Source of the DNA: CAVUAN01 sp963739435
Lineage (GTDB): Bacteria; Acidobacteriota; Thermoanaerobaculia; UBA5066; Gp7-AA6
DNA: 64,000 bases
Reading direction: 5' to 3'
Assembly: GCA_963739435.1 (NCBI GenBank)
Contig: CAVUAN010000007.1
Coordinates: 1-64,000 of the forward strand
Both the position numbers and the translations under genes were made by a program. The notes beneath the pieces are model-generated. The model saw only the letters and a program-made list of their open reading frames with translations, was not told where the DNA came from and did not search any database. Each line of letters opens with the position of its first letter. The stretch's first letter is position 1. This document shows, in pieces, positions 55,832-64,000 of the stretch.

Positions 55832-56176
55832 CTACGGGGGAGAGACCTGTCGCCAGTCCGCTCCGGTCACCATCTGGTCGTGCATCTGGCTTGCTCCGGC
55901 CAGGATGCCCTTGAGCTCGTCGGTCAGGACCTTCTCGAGCTCTCCCAAGGACTCCGAGCCGGCAAAGGGGACCGAGCACTCGATCGAGGACTGCCCGAGG
56001 GTGGCGAAGAACGGCGACGGACGGCGGGTCCAGTCCATGTCGCTGCGGCGATGCTTGGTCATCAGGAAAGCTGCCAGACGGCGCTCGTCCAGGGGCTCGG
56101 CCAGCTTCCACCGGAAGTTGGCCCGGTAGCCCTTCTGCAGCGCCTCCGGACGGTCGTCTGCGAGGAGAATCGACAT
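55832..56176 (-). CDS. Unrecognised 114-residue protein
   Basis: A small soluble protein beginning MSILLADDRPEALQKGYRAN, with FRWKLAEPLDERRLAAFLMT and a C-terminal helix SLGELEKVLTDELKGILAGA. It has no signal peptide, membrane segment or known motif. It lies 63 bp upstream of the DGQHR gene on the same strand and 45 bp from the divergent adaptor gene. Codon bias matches its neighbours, which is the main support. Confidence 0.5.
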   Translation of the reverse strand: MSILLADDRPEALQKGYRANFRWKLAEPLDERRLAAFLMTKHRRSDMDWTRRPSPFFATLGQSSIECSVPFAGSESLGELEKVLTDELKGILAGASQMHDQMVTGADWRQVSPP

Positions 56177-56221
56177 CGAATCGCGTTTGAAGATAGCATC
56201 CCAACCACTTCGATCGCCACC

Positions 56222-56968
56222 ATGAAACGCCAGCTGACCCTCCTGCTCCTGCTGACGGCCGCGCTCAACCTCGAGGCCGCAACCCCCGAGGCGAAGGCCT
56301 ATTCCTCCCACCTGATGGTGGACCAGGACGTCGTCGTCTGCGCTCGGGTCACGGGGATCCTGGAGGAGGTCTACGTCGACCGGGGCAGCGCCGTGACCAA
56401 AGGCCAGCCGCTCGCTCAGCTCGATCCGCGCGAGTTCGACGCCGACGTCAACCAGGCGAAGGAGGAGATGGAGCTGGCCCGGATCGAGGCCGATCGCGCC
56501 CAGGCACTCGCTGCCAGCAATGTCCTTTCCAAACAGGACCTCGAATCGAAGCGGTCCCAATACGCGGTGGCCGTCGCGAAGTGGGAGAAAGCAAAGGCCG
56601 TCCGCAACTACGCCACGATCCGCGCACCGTTCGCCGGCGTCGTGACCGAGAAATACGCGCGGGTCGGGCAGAAAGTCATCGAAGACAAGGCCGATCCGAT
56701 GTTCAAGGTCACGGCCATGGAGCCTCTCCTCGCGCGGATCTACGTGCCCGAAAAGGACTTGCTCACGCTGCGCCGCGGCGCGGCGGTCGAGGTCGTGCCG
56801 GTCAGCTTCCCGCAGGCCAAGACGACCGGTTCCGTCGAGTTCATCAGCCCGACAGTCGACGCCGCCAGCGGCACGTTCCAGGTCATCGTTCACGTCCGGC
56901 GCGATCCCGCTCAACCGGTCCTGCGGCCCGGCCTCGCCGTCGAGGTGCGGTTCAAGGCGGCGCCGTAA
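56222..56968 (+). CDS. Lone RND/HlyD-type periplasmic adaptor protein
   Basis: A 248-residue membrane-fusion protein with signal MKRQLTLLLLLTAALNLEAA. The biotinyl-lipoyl half-motif ILEEVYVDRGSAVTKGQPLA opens it, a helical hairpin follows (FDADVNQAKEEMELARIEAD), then the second half RAPFAGVVTEKYARVGQKVI. A beta-barrel domain ends with LRPGLAVEVRFKA. Such adaptors link inner-membrane exporters to outer-membrane channels. No RND pump or TolC-type gene follows; instead a kinase/regulator pair does. It could work with the M50/HlyD exporter at the window's end. Confidence 0.85.
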   Translation: MKRQLTLLLLLTAALNLEAATPEAKAYSSHLMVDQDVVVCARVTGILEEVYVDRGSAVTKGQPLAQLDPREFDADVNQAKEEMELARIEADRAQALAASNVLSKQDLESKRSQYAVAVAKWEKAKAVRNYATIRAPFAGVVTEKYARVGQKVIEDKADPMFKVTAMEPLLARIYVPEKDLLTLRRGAAVEVVPVSFPQAKTTGSVEFISPTVDAASGTFQVIVHVRRDPAQPVLRPGLAVEVRFKAAP

Positions 56969-56979
56969 GCCTCACGGCC

Positions 56980-57711
56980 ATGGGCGTAAATCCTCCGCGA
57001 CGCCCGCGCTCCTCCCGGCGGCTGCAGTCGACCCTCGACCGCGTCCTGATCCACGACATCAAGAACATGGGTTTTCGGCTCCAGATGCTCCTGTCGAACC
57101 TGGACGAGCATTATGGGGACCCGGATTTCAAGCGGTCGGTTCAGGACCTGCTCGCTTCGACTGTCGATCGCCTGGAGGCGGTCGCGGGGCGCTGGCAGGC
57201 GCACCAGGACGCGCTGCTCGTCAAGGTCTCGCTCGACTTGAACGAGGTCCTCCAGGCAGTTGCCACGTCGGCAACCTCCAACGGGAGCCGCCTGCGCGGC
57301 CCGGCTGCGCAGAAGCTCCCGACCCTGGCCTTGGCGCTCGGCTCGCCGCCGCCCGTCTGGGGCGACTCCGACTACCTGAAGGACGCGTTTGTCAGCCTTC
57401 TCGACAACGCTCTGGAGGCGGCCGGGCCGGGAGGGAAGGTCGTCATCCGCAGCTTCGCTTCCCGGGCTCGGGGGCGCTCGCGCGCGGCCATCGACTTCAT
57501 CGACAACGGTTCGGGCATGGAGGCCGAGGCGGTCCGAGAACGCCTGCTGCATCCCTTCCGGACGACCAAGGAGACGGGAGTGGGCCTCGGCCTCTACACG
57601 GCGGCGCAGATCGTCAAGCATCACCGCGGCAACTTCCGGATCCTTTCGCAGCCGGGTGGTGGGACTGTCGTGCGCCTGACTTTCCCGGCGGCAGCTCCCG
57701 CGGAGCCATGA
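56980..57711 (+). CDS. Short soluble sensor histidine kinase (PrsK-like)
   Basis: A 243-residue histidine kinase with no sensor or membrane region. The phosphoacceptor helix is LIHDIKNMGFRLQMLLSNLD, with His25. The ATPase domain has LLDNALEAA (N box), IDFIDNGSGM (G1), FRTTKETGVGLGLYTAAQIV (G2) and GGGTVVRLTFP. The HDIKN-type acceptor with LLxNL... and the following HYGDPDFKRSVQDLLASTVD resemble the kinase core of PrsK from PEP-CTERM/exosortase systems, which normally has a long N-terminal membrane part, absent here. Its TGA overlaps the regulator ATG. Its signal may come through another protein. Confidence 0.85.
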   Translation: MGVNPPRRPRSSRRLQSTLDRVLIHDIKNMGFRLQMLLSNLDEHYGDPDFKRSVQDLLASTVDRLEAVAGRWQAHQDALLVKVSLDLNEVLQAVATSATSNGSRLRGPAAQKLPTLALALGSPPPVWGDSDYLKDAFVSLLDNALEAAGPGGKVVIRSFASRARGRSRAAIDFIDNGSGMEAEAVRERLLHPFRTTKETGVGLGLYTAAQIVKHHRGNFRILSQPGGGTVVRLTFPAAAPAEP

Positions 57712-59087
57712 CCGATCCCCGGGCAAGCTCGGGCGGGTCTTGATCGTCGAGGACGACGACTTCCTGCGCGACCAGCTCACCTGGGCGCTCAAGGGGGACT
57801 TCGAGGTCGTGGGCGCGCGCGATGCGACCTCGGGACGAAAGGAGCTCTCCGGAGATGTTCGACGTCTACCTCTTCGACCTGAGGCTGCCCCCCTCGGGAC
57901 AGGTGGAGGAAGGGCTCTCGCTGCTGGCGGAGGCGCGGAAGCGCGACGCGGATGCCACGGTCGTCATGATGTCCGGGGAAGGGGAGCGGGCCCTGGCGCT
58001 GCGCGCGATCGAGGCCGGTGCCTTCGACTTTTTCCAGAAACCCGTCGACAAGGGGGAGCTGCGCGTCATCCTGGTGCGGGCGCTCGAACGGCGGCGGCTG
58101 CTCTCGGACAACCAGGCCCTGCGCCGCCCGTCCGCCGGGGAAGGGCCGCTCGCCCGGTTGATCGGCGAGAGCCCCCCGATGCAGCGCCTGCGAGCGGACA
58201 TCGGGAAGGTGGCTCCCACCGACGCCTCGGTCCTGATCCTGGGGGAGAGCGGCACCGGAAAGGAACTGGTCGCCGGGTCGATCCACGCCGGCAGCCGCCG
58301 CTCCGTCGAGGCCTTCGTCGCCGTCAACGCCTCGGCGATGCCCGAATCGCTGGCGGAGGCTGAGCTTTTCGGCCACGAGAAGGGGGCCTTCACCGGCGCG
58401 ATCGCTTCGAGGCCGGGCCGCTTCGAGATGGCCCACCGGGGCACCCTGTTCCTGGACGAGATCGGCACCCTCTCGGCGGGCATCCAGTCCAAGCTGTTGC
58501 GGGCGCTCGAGGAACGGGAAGTCGAGCGCGTCGGGGGGCGGCGGCCGATCCCGGTCGATTTTCGCCTCGTGTCGGCCACCAACGACGACCTCGAGGCCCG
58601 GATCGCGGCCGGGACCTTCCGCGAAGACCTCTTCTACCGGATCAACACGGTCGTCTTGTCGCTGCCGCCTCTTCGGGAGCGAAAGGGGGACCTGCCGCTT
58701 CTGGCGGCGCACTTCCTGTCGAAATTTGGAGAGCGGCATGGAAAGCCCGCCCGCCGCCTCTCGCCCGGTGTCCTCGAACGCCTCGAGGCCCACCCCTGGC
58801 GAGGCAACGTCCGGGAGCTCGAGCACGTCCTCGAGATGCTGGTTCTCTTTTCGGAAGGAGAGGAGATCGGCGAGGAGGACCTGCCGCGAGCGCTGCGGCG
58901 GCCCAACCACGCGTCAGCCGGCGCTGCGGGCCGGGGGTTGCCCTTCGGCAAGGCCGTCGAAGAGTTCGAAAAGGCTCTTCTCTCCGAAGCCATCGCCGCT
59001 TCAGCCGGCGTCAAAGCCGAAGCCGCCCGCCGCCTGGGCCTCGACGCGAACCAGATCAAGTACCTCTGCCGGAAATATGGGTTGTAG
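57708..59087 (+). pseudogene. Sigma-54-dependent response regulator (PrsR/NtrC-like), two frameshifts near start
   Basis: An NtrC-class activator of about 459 codons. ATG 57708 overlaps the kinase stop. Breaks near 57718 and 57840 split the receiver domain (VLIVEDDDFLRDQLTWALK, then DVYLFDLRLPPSG with the phosphoacceptor Asp and FFQKPVDKGEL). The AAA+ domain is intact: Walker A GESGTGKELV, the sigma-54 loop HEKGAFTGA, Walker B GTLFLDEIG and the arginine-finger region REDLFYRINTVVLSLPPLRE. The C-terminal helix-turn-helix is GVKAEAARRLGLDANQIKYL. LPPSG..EEGLSLL and YDF-type text are as in PrsR. Downstream lie two palindromes and a sigma-54 promoter that it probably controls. Confidence 0.86.
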
Positions 59088-59091
59088 TCGC

Positions 59092-59127
59092 GGTGAAAGA
59101 TTCAACTGTCGGGTGAAACGTTCACCC
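59092..59127. promoter_or_regulatory. Two palindromic activator sites 20 bp apart
   Basis: GGTGAA-AGA-TTCAAC (59092-59106) and GGGTGAAACGTTCACCC (59111-59127, a perfect 7-bp palindrome with a 3-bp centre) share the same GGTGAA-N3-TTC core. Their centres are 20 bp apart, about two helical turns. They begin right after the activator gene's stop and lie about 100 bp upstream of the predicted sigma-54 start site, the usual place of NtrC-type enhancer sites. Confidence 0.75.
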
Positions 59128-59190
59128 GAGATCGGCCGGCGGAACTCGAAGAATCGCTCGAAAACACTGAGCTTTCCTCAAGTGAACGAG

Positions 59191-59207
59191 TTGGCTCGAG
59201 GCTTGCT
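59191..59207 (+). promoter_or_regulatory. Near-consensus sigma-54 promoter
   Basis: TTGGCTCGAGGCTTGCT matches the sigma-54 consensus (YTGGCACGRNNNTTGCW) at all but one defined position. GG (59193-59194) and GC (59205-59206) are separated by exactly 10 bp. Transcription should begin about 59218, 20 nt before the small gene's ATG. Confidence 0.85.
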
Positions 59208-59237
59208 CCTGAGGAAGGACAGAAAAGGAGGCCACAA

Positions 59238-59471
59238 ATGGCAAAGGAAGTCAGGATCAAGCTCACGGAAGCGCAGAGGTCGAAGATCAAGTCAGCCACG
59301 GGCAAGAACATGACGGAGATCCGGGTCACGAGCCTCGGAAAGGGTCCTGCGGCTAACGTCGCCTCGGCCCGCTCGGTTGCTCGTGGTGCTGCGCCTCGTC
59401 CGGTCGCCCGCGGCGCTCCAGGCCCGCGCCGGGAGCCCGCATGGCCACGTCGCGCCCTGTGGCACGCGTAA
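59238..59471 (+). CDS. Basic 77-residue small protein under sigma-54 control
   Basis: A small, highly basic protein. AAGGAGG (59225-59231) lies 6 nt before ATG 59238, a very strong Shine-Dalgarno. Residues 1-35 read MAKEVRIKLTEAQRSKIKSA followed by TGKNMTEIRVTSLG, a compact Lys-rich segment. The rest is Arg/Ala/Pro-rich (ARSVARGAAPRPVARG) and ends RRALWHA. I know no named family. The C-terminus is unsure because indels are frequent nearby; other frames run on to about 59543 before the terminator at 59571. The sigma-54 promoter, the upstream activator gene and the convergent exporter genes make it a candidate secreted or processed peptide. There is no Sec signal or Gly-Gly leader visible. Confidence 0.6.
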   Translation: MAKEVRIKLTEAQRSKIKSATGKNMTEIRVTSLGKGPAANVASARSVARGAAPRPVARGAPGPRREPAWPRRALWHA

Positions 59472-59570
59472 CTACGGCGCGTGCGAGCCGGGCCATCGAA
59501 GCGAGTACACGCGGCCTCCTTCCGCGCCGACAACGACTCGAACTAGATCCCCGAGCTTCGATCTCTTGCA

Positions 59571-59599
59571 GCGCCCCGCTGGAAGCGGGGCGCTTTTTT
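59571..59599 (+). terminator. Intrinsic terminator after the small-protein gene
   Basis: A perfect 9-bp stem (GCGCCCCGC / GCGGGGCGC) with loop TGGAA is followed by six T. It closes the sigma-54 transcript just before the convergent exporter gene's stop at 59601. Confidence 0.95.
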
Positions 59600-59600
59600 C

Positions 59601-61791
59601 TTACCAGAGGATGGTCTGAAACCAGCGGCGCAGGACGCGCGCGGAAAGAGCCGCGGGCGACGTTCTCGGCCCGTAGATCTTGGCCGTCACGAGCGCTCCC
59701 GGCCGGAGCTGGCGGTCGGAGTTTTCGAACTCCACCCGCACGACGAAGCGGTCGGGGAACTGGCCCGGCACGAGCCTTTCAGTCAGCCCGGAAGCCGTGA
59801 CGGGCTGATCTTCCGTGGCGGGTGCGATGCGGATGATCTTGCCCCGGACCGTTTTGCCTGGCCGCTCGGGAAGAAGAGCTGAGACCGGCGCGCCGACGAG
59901 AGGTCGTCCAGGCGCCGCTTCGGAGACCGGCAGGTCGGCGACGACCGTGCGGACGTCGCCCACCTCGGCCAGCAGTGCTCCGGCCTGGACGAAGCGGCCG
60001 TTCAGGTCCTGGATCCGGGGAGTCAGGATCTGCCCCTCGATCGGGCTTCGGACGTCCAGTCTCGTGCGCCGCATCTGGTCGCTCGCCAGGGCTGCGGATG
60101 CCGACGATTCGAGCGCGTCACTTTCACGGATCTTTTCGGGCGAAGCCTCCTGCCGGGCCGCGCTGGCTGCCTTGAGGAACCGCTCTCGCTGGGCATTGTC
60201 CCTGCCATGGAGTTGTCGGCTGCGGCGCTCGAGAGGCGGAAAAGCTCGGCTCCCTTCGCGACGTCCTGCGCCTCGGTGAACGGCCACCGCCGTGACGAAT
60301 CCGTCCTCGGGGGCCTCGATACGGACGGTCTCGGCCGGCCGCAGGACGCCTTCGACCCACATGCGGCGTCGGGTCCAGGGAAGAAAAAGGACGAGCAGGA
60401 TGAGGAGCGCGGCGGCGGCGAGAACGGGGCGGCTTCGTTTTGCCATGAGCAGGTCCCTCTTGTCCAGATAGAAGAGGCGGATCGTTTTGATGACGAGCTT
60501 GACCCGTTTCTTGAAGATGAATGCCAGCGTGAGAACGAGCAGAACACCCGCGAGATTCGGAAAGTACCTGGAGTAGAGGTTGTTGAAGAGCCCTCCGATG
60601 AACGACATGATGAACCCGATGTAGAGGAGGGCGGGGACGCCGTAGATCCAGTAGATCCGCCGGCGTCTTTTTGAGGCGACCGGGATGTCGACCGAGAGGC
60701 GCAGGACGTGCTTCTGGAATCGGGCGCCGATGTACCGGAACGACTCCTCGCGCAGCTCCGGGATCTCCAGGATGCTCGAGATGGCGTAGTAGCCGTCGAT
60801 CTTGATCGAGCGGGTTGATGTTGAAAAAGATCGTCGAGACACCCGTAAAGAGCATCGTCTTGTAGGCGATCTCGTGCAGGAGCGTGTCCGGGTAGCTGGC
60901 GACCCACAGAAACGTCGCGCCCGCACAGATGAATCCCTCGATGTAGATCCCGGCCGTCGTGACCCACAGGCGCTGCCACTTGCTCTGGAAGAGGATCGAA
61001 TCGGTGGTGTCGCAGTAGAACGCCGGAGTGAAATAGAGGAGCGCGAGGCCGATGTCGTGCACCTCGCCGCCGTAGATCTTCGTGGCGTAGGCGTGGCCCA
61101 TCTCGTGGATGAAGCCGACGATGCAGAGAAGGACGAAGAACTGGAGGGCGTCGACCAGCGGCTTGCGGAGGAACGCGTAGAGCTCGTAGGTCCCCGGCCA
61201 GATCGGCGCCCAGTGCTGGACGAAGACGCCCACGGTGAAGAGGGCCAGGACGGCCCAGAGACGACCATCGGCGGCGTCCAGATCCAGCGGACGTACTCGA
61301 CGCTGCGGTTGAGCATTCGGTTCGGGTCGAAGACGTGGAACATGATGAAGAAGGGGTTGAAACCCTCCGCCTTTTCCTCGGCGGCCCGTTTCCGCGCCGT
61401 CTTGTAGTTGGCGAGAAGGACGAGGTTCCGCTCGGCGGCCCCGCGTTCGATCAGCTCGATCTTCCGGAGCATCTCCTCGAAGTCGAGGATCAGCGAGTAC
61501 GCGATCGGCTCGTCCGGAAAGGAGCTCTGGTACTCCTGCCAGATCTCGTTTCTCGTCCGCGTGCCGTCGAAGAGCTGGATGAAGTTCCACTCCGAATCGT
61601 CGAAGTAGTAGTACTTGAAGGTTTCCGGGTTCTTCACCACCCAGACGGGCTTCGCCCCCGTGGATCACGCGCCGGGCGACGATGTCCTTCCGCAGGGAGG
61701 GCCGTTCGTCGGGTGCGCCGTGCCGCTGGGCGAGCGCCCGTGTGCTGTCCCCGAGATCCGCGGCCGACGCGAGGCGCGTCGAGACAACCAT
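59601..61791 (-). pseudogene. PqqD-like / M50 site-2-protease-like / HlyD fusion, several frameshifts
   Basis: A protein of about 730 codons joining three modules. ATG 61791 overlaps the stop of the upstream adaptor gene. The first 130 residues, with YYFDDSEWNFIQLFDGTRTR and LILDFEEMLRKIELIERG, resemble PqqD-type peptide-binding domains. The middle is a membrane zinc protease of family M50: IVGFIHEMGHAYATKIYGGE (HExxH at 61107-61093) and FFNINPLIKIDGYY, the second metal motif. The last third is a HlyD adaptor: a membrane segment, lipoyl half RIEAPEDGFVTAVAVH and DVRSPIEGQILTPRIQDLNG, ending RRWFQTILW. Frame breaks lie near 61663, 61262, 60813, 60260 and 60150. The architecture recalls YydH-type peptide protease/exporters. 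Substrate unknown; the small protein opposite is a candidate. Confidence 0.75.
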
Positions 61792-64000
61792 CAGGGAAGG
61801 AGCGGCCAGATCTTCGCCCAGATCCAGCGCGCAGGCTTGCGGACCAGGAGCGTTGCGATGTTGTGGTAGCCGACGCGGATCTTCGCCCGCCCGAGCATCC
61901 CGGTGCGCAGCTCTCCCGTGGGATTCGGCACGGCCACCTCGGCGATCACGAACCTCTCCTTGCCCTCTTCGAGGATCCGGGCGCCGACCCGCGCCACCTC
62001 TCCCTGGAGTGTGCGCGTCGGGAACGTGTTGAGCTTGACAGCCGCAGGCATTCCGGCGCGCACGAGTGAGGAATCCTGCCTCGTCCACGGCGACCTCGAC
62101 GGTGACGTGATCCGAGAACTCGGCCACGACGCAGAACTCCGACCCTTTCGAAAGCACCTGTCCGACTTTCTCTTCGAGGCGCGGCGTGATGATGACGCCC
62201 GAAGTCGGCGCCCGGAGAGCCGTCCACGCCAGCGTCTGCTGCTCGAAAGCAACACGGGCGGCCGCCTCGTCGTGGCGCGACTGGGCCGCGAAGAGAGCGC
62301 CGGCGTCGGCAGCCTGCCGGGCCACGCGAGGTCCCGGTCGGAAACCTCGAGAGCGGCCTTCGCCTCGGCGAGGGCGGCGCGGAATGGCTGCTCTTCGATT
62401 TGAGCAATCCGGTCGCCGGCCTTCACCCGATCGCCCTCGCGGTGGTCGATCGAGACGACGATTCCGTCGACGGCCGCCGCGACGACGCTCCGGCTGGCGG
62501 GGAGGACGCGCGCCGGCCCGCCGACGCGGAGACGCCAGGGGACGAGGAAGAGAACGATGAGCGCCGCGGCGACGCCGGTGACCCACCGGCGGCGGGCCCT
62601 CGCCGGCAGGTGCGCGAAGCGGCGCTGTCTCTCGAGCAGGGGCTTGAGAAATCCCGAGAGGGGGACCTGCTGGTAGAGCTGCGCGTTGCGGACGGCGACG
62701 GTCGCCTGGTTGACCAGGATCGCGAGCAGGTCGCGCGTCTCCTCGATCGAAGATGATCGGGCGCCTTGCTTTCGAATGCCGAGAACGCCGAGTTTGCCTT
62801 CCTCGTCCTTCAGGATCGCGCCGTAGACGGCGTTCAGTTGCCGCTTTCCGCGAAAAACGAGCGGAACTTCTCCTCCGTCTCGGGCCGATCGGTCGGCGAG
62901 CGTTCCGTCGGGCAGCTGAGTCACGCCGACGTCCGAGCCGCACAGGAAGACCCACTGGAGCAGCTCCTCGGTCCGCCGGACTTCCGCGGTCTTGCGATCC
63001 ACATCGAGTCGAACCGGAGACAGCCCCGAGCCGCAGCTGGCCCCTTCTGAAAGACGGCGATCGACGCGCGGTCGTAGGTGATGAGGGCGGAGGCCGCCGT
63101 TGACGATGGCCTGCATGACCCGCTCGAGATCCAGGGTCGAGGTGATCTCGCGGCTGACGGCAAGCAGGGCGTCGAGCTCTTCGACCTTTTTCTCGGCCTC
63201 GTACCGGCGGGCGTTCCGGATGGCGCGGATGGCCTGGCGGGCGAGATCCTGGAGCAGCTCCTGGTCTTCCTCGGAGAACTCGGGGCGGCGCCCGCGCTTG
63301 TTGGCGACGATGATGGCGCCCTCGACCTCGTCCTCGTCGACTAGGGGCGCCGCGAGCAGCGACCGAACCGCGTAGCCCGGCTCCTCGCGTCGCCGCGGGG
63401 TCGTCCTCAGGCAGCCCGTTCTTGCGCACGGCGGCCCGGTCGGCGACGACCTCGCCGACGACGCTGGCTGCCCACGGCATCGGGCGGCATGTCGACCTCG
63501 TAGTTTTCGTTGACGACCGTGCGTGAGAGAACGACCTCTCCCGTCGTCTCGTCGAGGAACCAGAGCGAGCCGGTCTCTGCCGCCGTGAGGTCGACCGCCT
63601 TGCGCGCGATGATGTCGGAGAGAGCCGAGGCATCGAGCGTCGAGGCGAAGGCCTTCGAGAGGTCGTAGAGGTTCGTCAGCCGTTCGATGGCGTGCAGCAT
63701 GCCGACGCTCTTGCGCTCGGCGCGGAGCGACCTGGCGAGCGCGCCGGCCGCCGTAGCGCGCCGGCGGGGCCGAGCCCCTCGATGGCGGCCTCCATCGCCG
63801 CCGGCTCCCGGTAGAAGAGGCCGAGCAGGAAGGAGACGCCGACTTCGGCTTCGAGCGGCAGCGCCAGCAACGCGCCGGCCCAGTCCGGCGCGCCCGCCAG
63901 GAACGGGTCCTTCGAGCCGGAGAGCTCTTTGCGGTGGAACGCGATCGCCTCGCGGCCGCGCAGGAGCCGGAGGACGGCGCCTTCGTCGCGTCCGGCCGTG
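61791..64000 (-). pseudogene. GAF-domain HlyD-type adaptor, frameshifted, cut by window end
   Basis: The 5' end lies beyond 64000. N-terminal GAF-like text is LDASALSDIIARKAVDLTAA and ETGSLWFLDETTGEVVLSRT, then RRPEFSEEDQELLQDLARQA and REITSTLDLERVMQAIVNGG of a second GAF domain, ending SIEETRDLLAILVNQATVAV. A membrane segment (WVTGVAAALIVLFLVPWRL) leads into a HlyD part: DGIVVSIDHREGDRVKAGDR, a coiled-coil segment with breaks, LNTFPTRTLQGEVARVGARI and RTGMLGRAKIRVGYHNIATL. Breaks lie near 63740, 63465, 63395, 63080, 62310 and 62075. GAF domains sense small ligands, so this adaptor may be gated from the cytoplasm. It is translated directly before the M50 fusion. Confidence 0.7.

Overview
The window looks like a contig from a metagenome-derived, GC-rich (roughly two thirds G+C), Gram-negative-type heterotroph. 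The gene set (GSI glutamine synthetase, pyruvate phosphate dikinase, ATP-type PEP carboxykinase, membrane formate dehydrogenase, acetyl-CoA synthetases, a DcaP-like porin, a PrsK/PrsR-like pair) would suit an Acidobacteriota-like bacterium. That placement is an inference from gene content, not proof. Genes are densely packed with many 1-4 nt overlaps, and no rRNA, tRNA, CRISPR array or complete insertion sequence was seen. Several patches (395-5980, 27928-28412, 35769-37694, 40500-43100, 46730, 51757, 52535, 57716-57840 and 59600-64000) carry single-base indels that break otherwise full-length, conserved proteins. These look more like assembly errors than decay, because homology continues across each break in another frame.

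Layout. 1-394: an edge segment of lower GC with no recognisable gene. 395-7743 (+): glyS, ppdK, a YtcJ-type amidohydrolase and mutL. 7777-11160 (-): a small membrane protein, an anti-sigma factor and an ECF sigma factor with a sigma-E-like promoter, then pcnB. 11419-16000 (+): a complete Liv branched-chain amino acid importer (livK-H-M-G-F). 16006-19083: divergent pckA and glnA. 19151-23869: homocysteine methyltransferase, queA, an MBL-fold hydrolase, an FHA-GGDEF cyclase and a DUF4230 protein. 23866-28412 (-): a MoxR ATPase/VWA module with an HpaI-type aldolase and a TlpA-like thioredoxin.

28747-35653 (-): a formate dehydrogenase locus (fdhD, then fdhA-fdhB-fdhC-fdhE and a hemerythrin-like protein). 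The catalytic subunit is a selenoprotein: an in-frame TGA is followed by a SECIS-like hairpin. 35769-47339: two acetyl-CoA synthetase genes flank a minus-strand transport island of an MHS-type permease with a 15-codon leader ORF, a sugar-type ABC importer and a porin. 47376-56176: an EAL protein, an S4 protein, a LOG-family protein, a Zn-hydrolase fused to a probable beta-barrel, htpX-like and lemA genes, and a DndB-like DGQHR protein.

56222-64000 is the most unusual region. A lone adaptor protein is followed by a short PrsK-like kinase and a PrsR-like sigma-54 activator. Downstream are two palindromic sites 20 bp apart, a near-consensus sigma-54 promoter, a 77-codon basic small-protein gene and a strong terminator. 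Facing it are two coupled genes, a PqqD-like/M50 protease/HlyD fusion and a GAF/HlyD adaptor. Together they read as a candidate sigma-54-controlled small-protein or peptide production, processing and export system; the link between the small protein and the exporter is inferred from position only.
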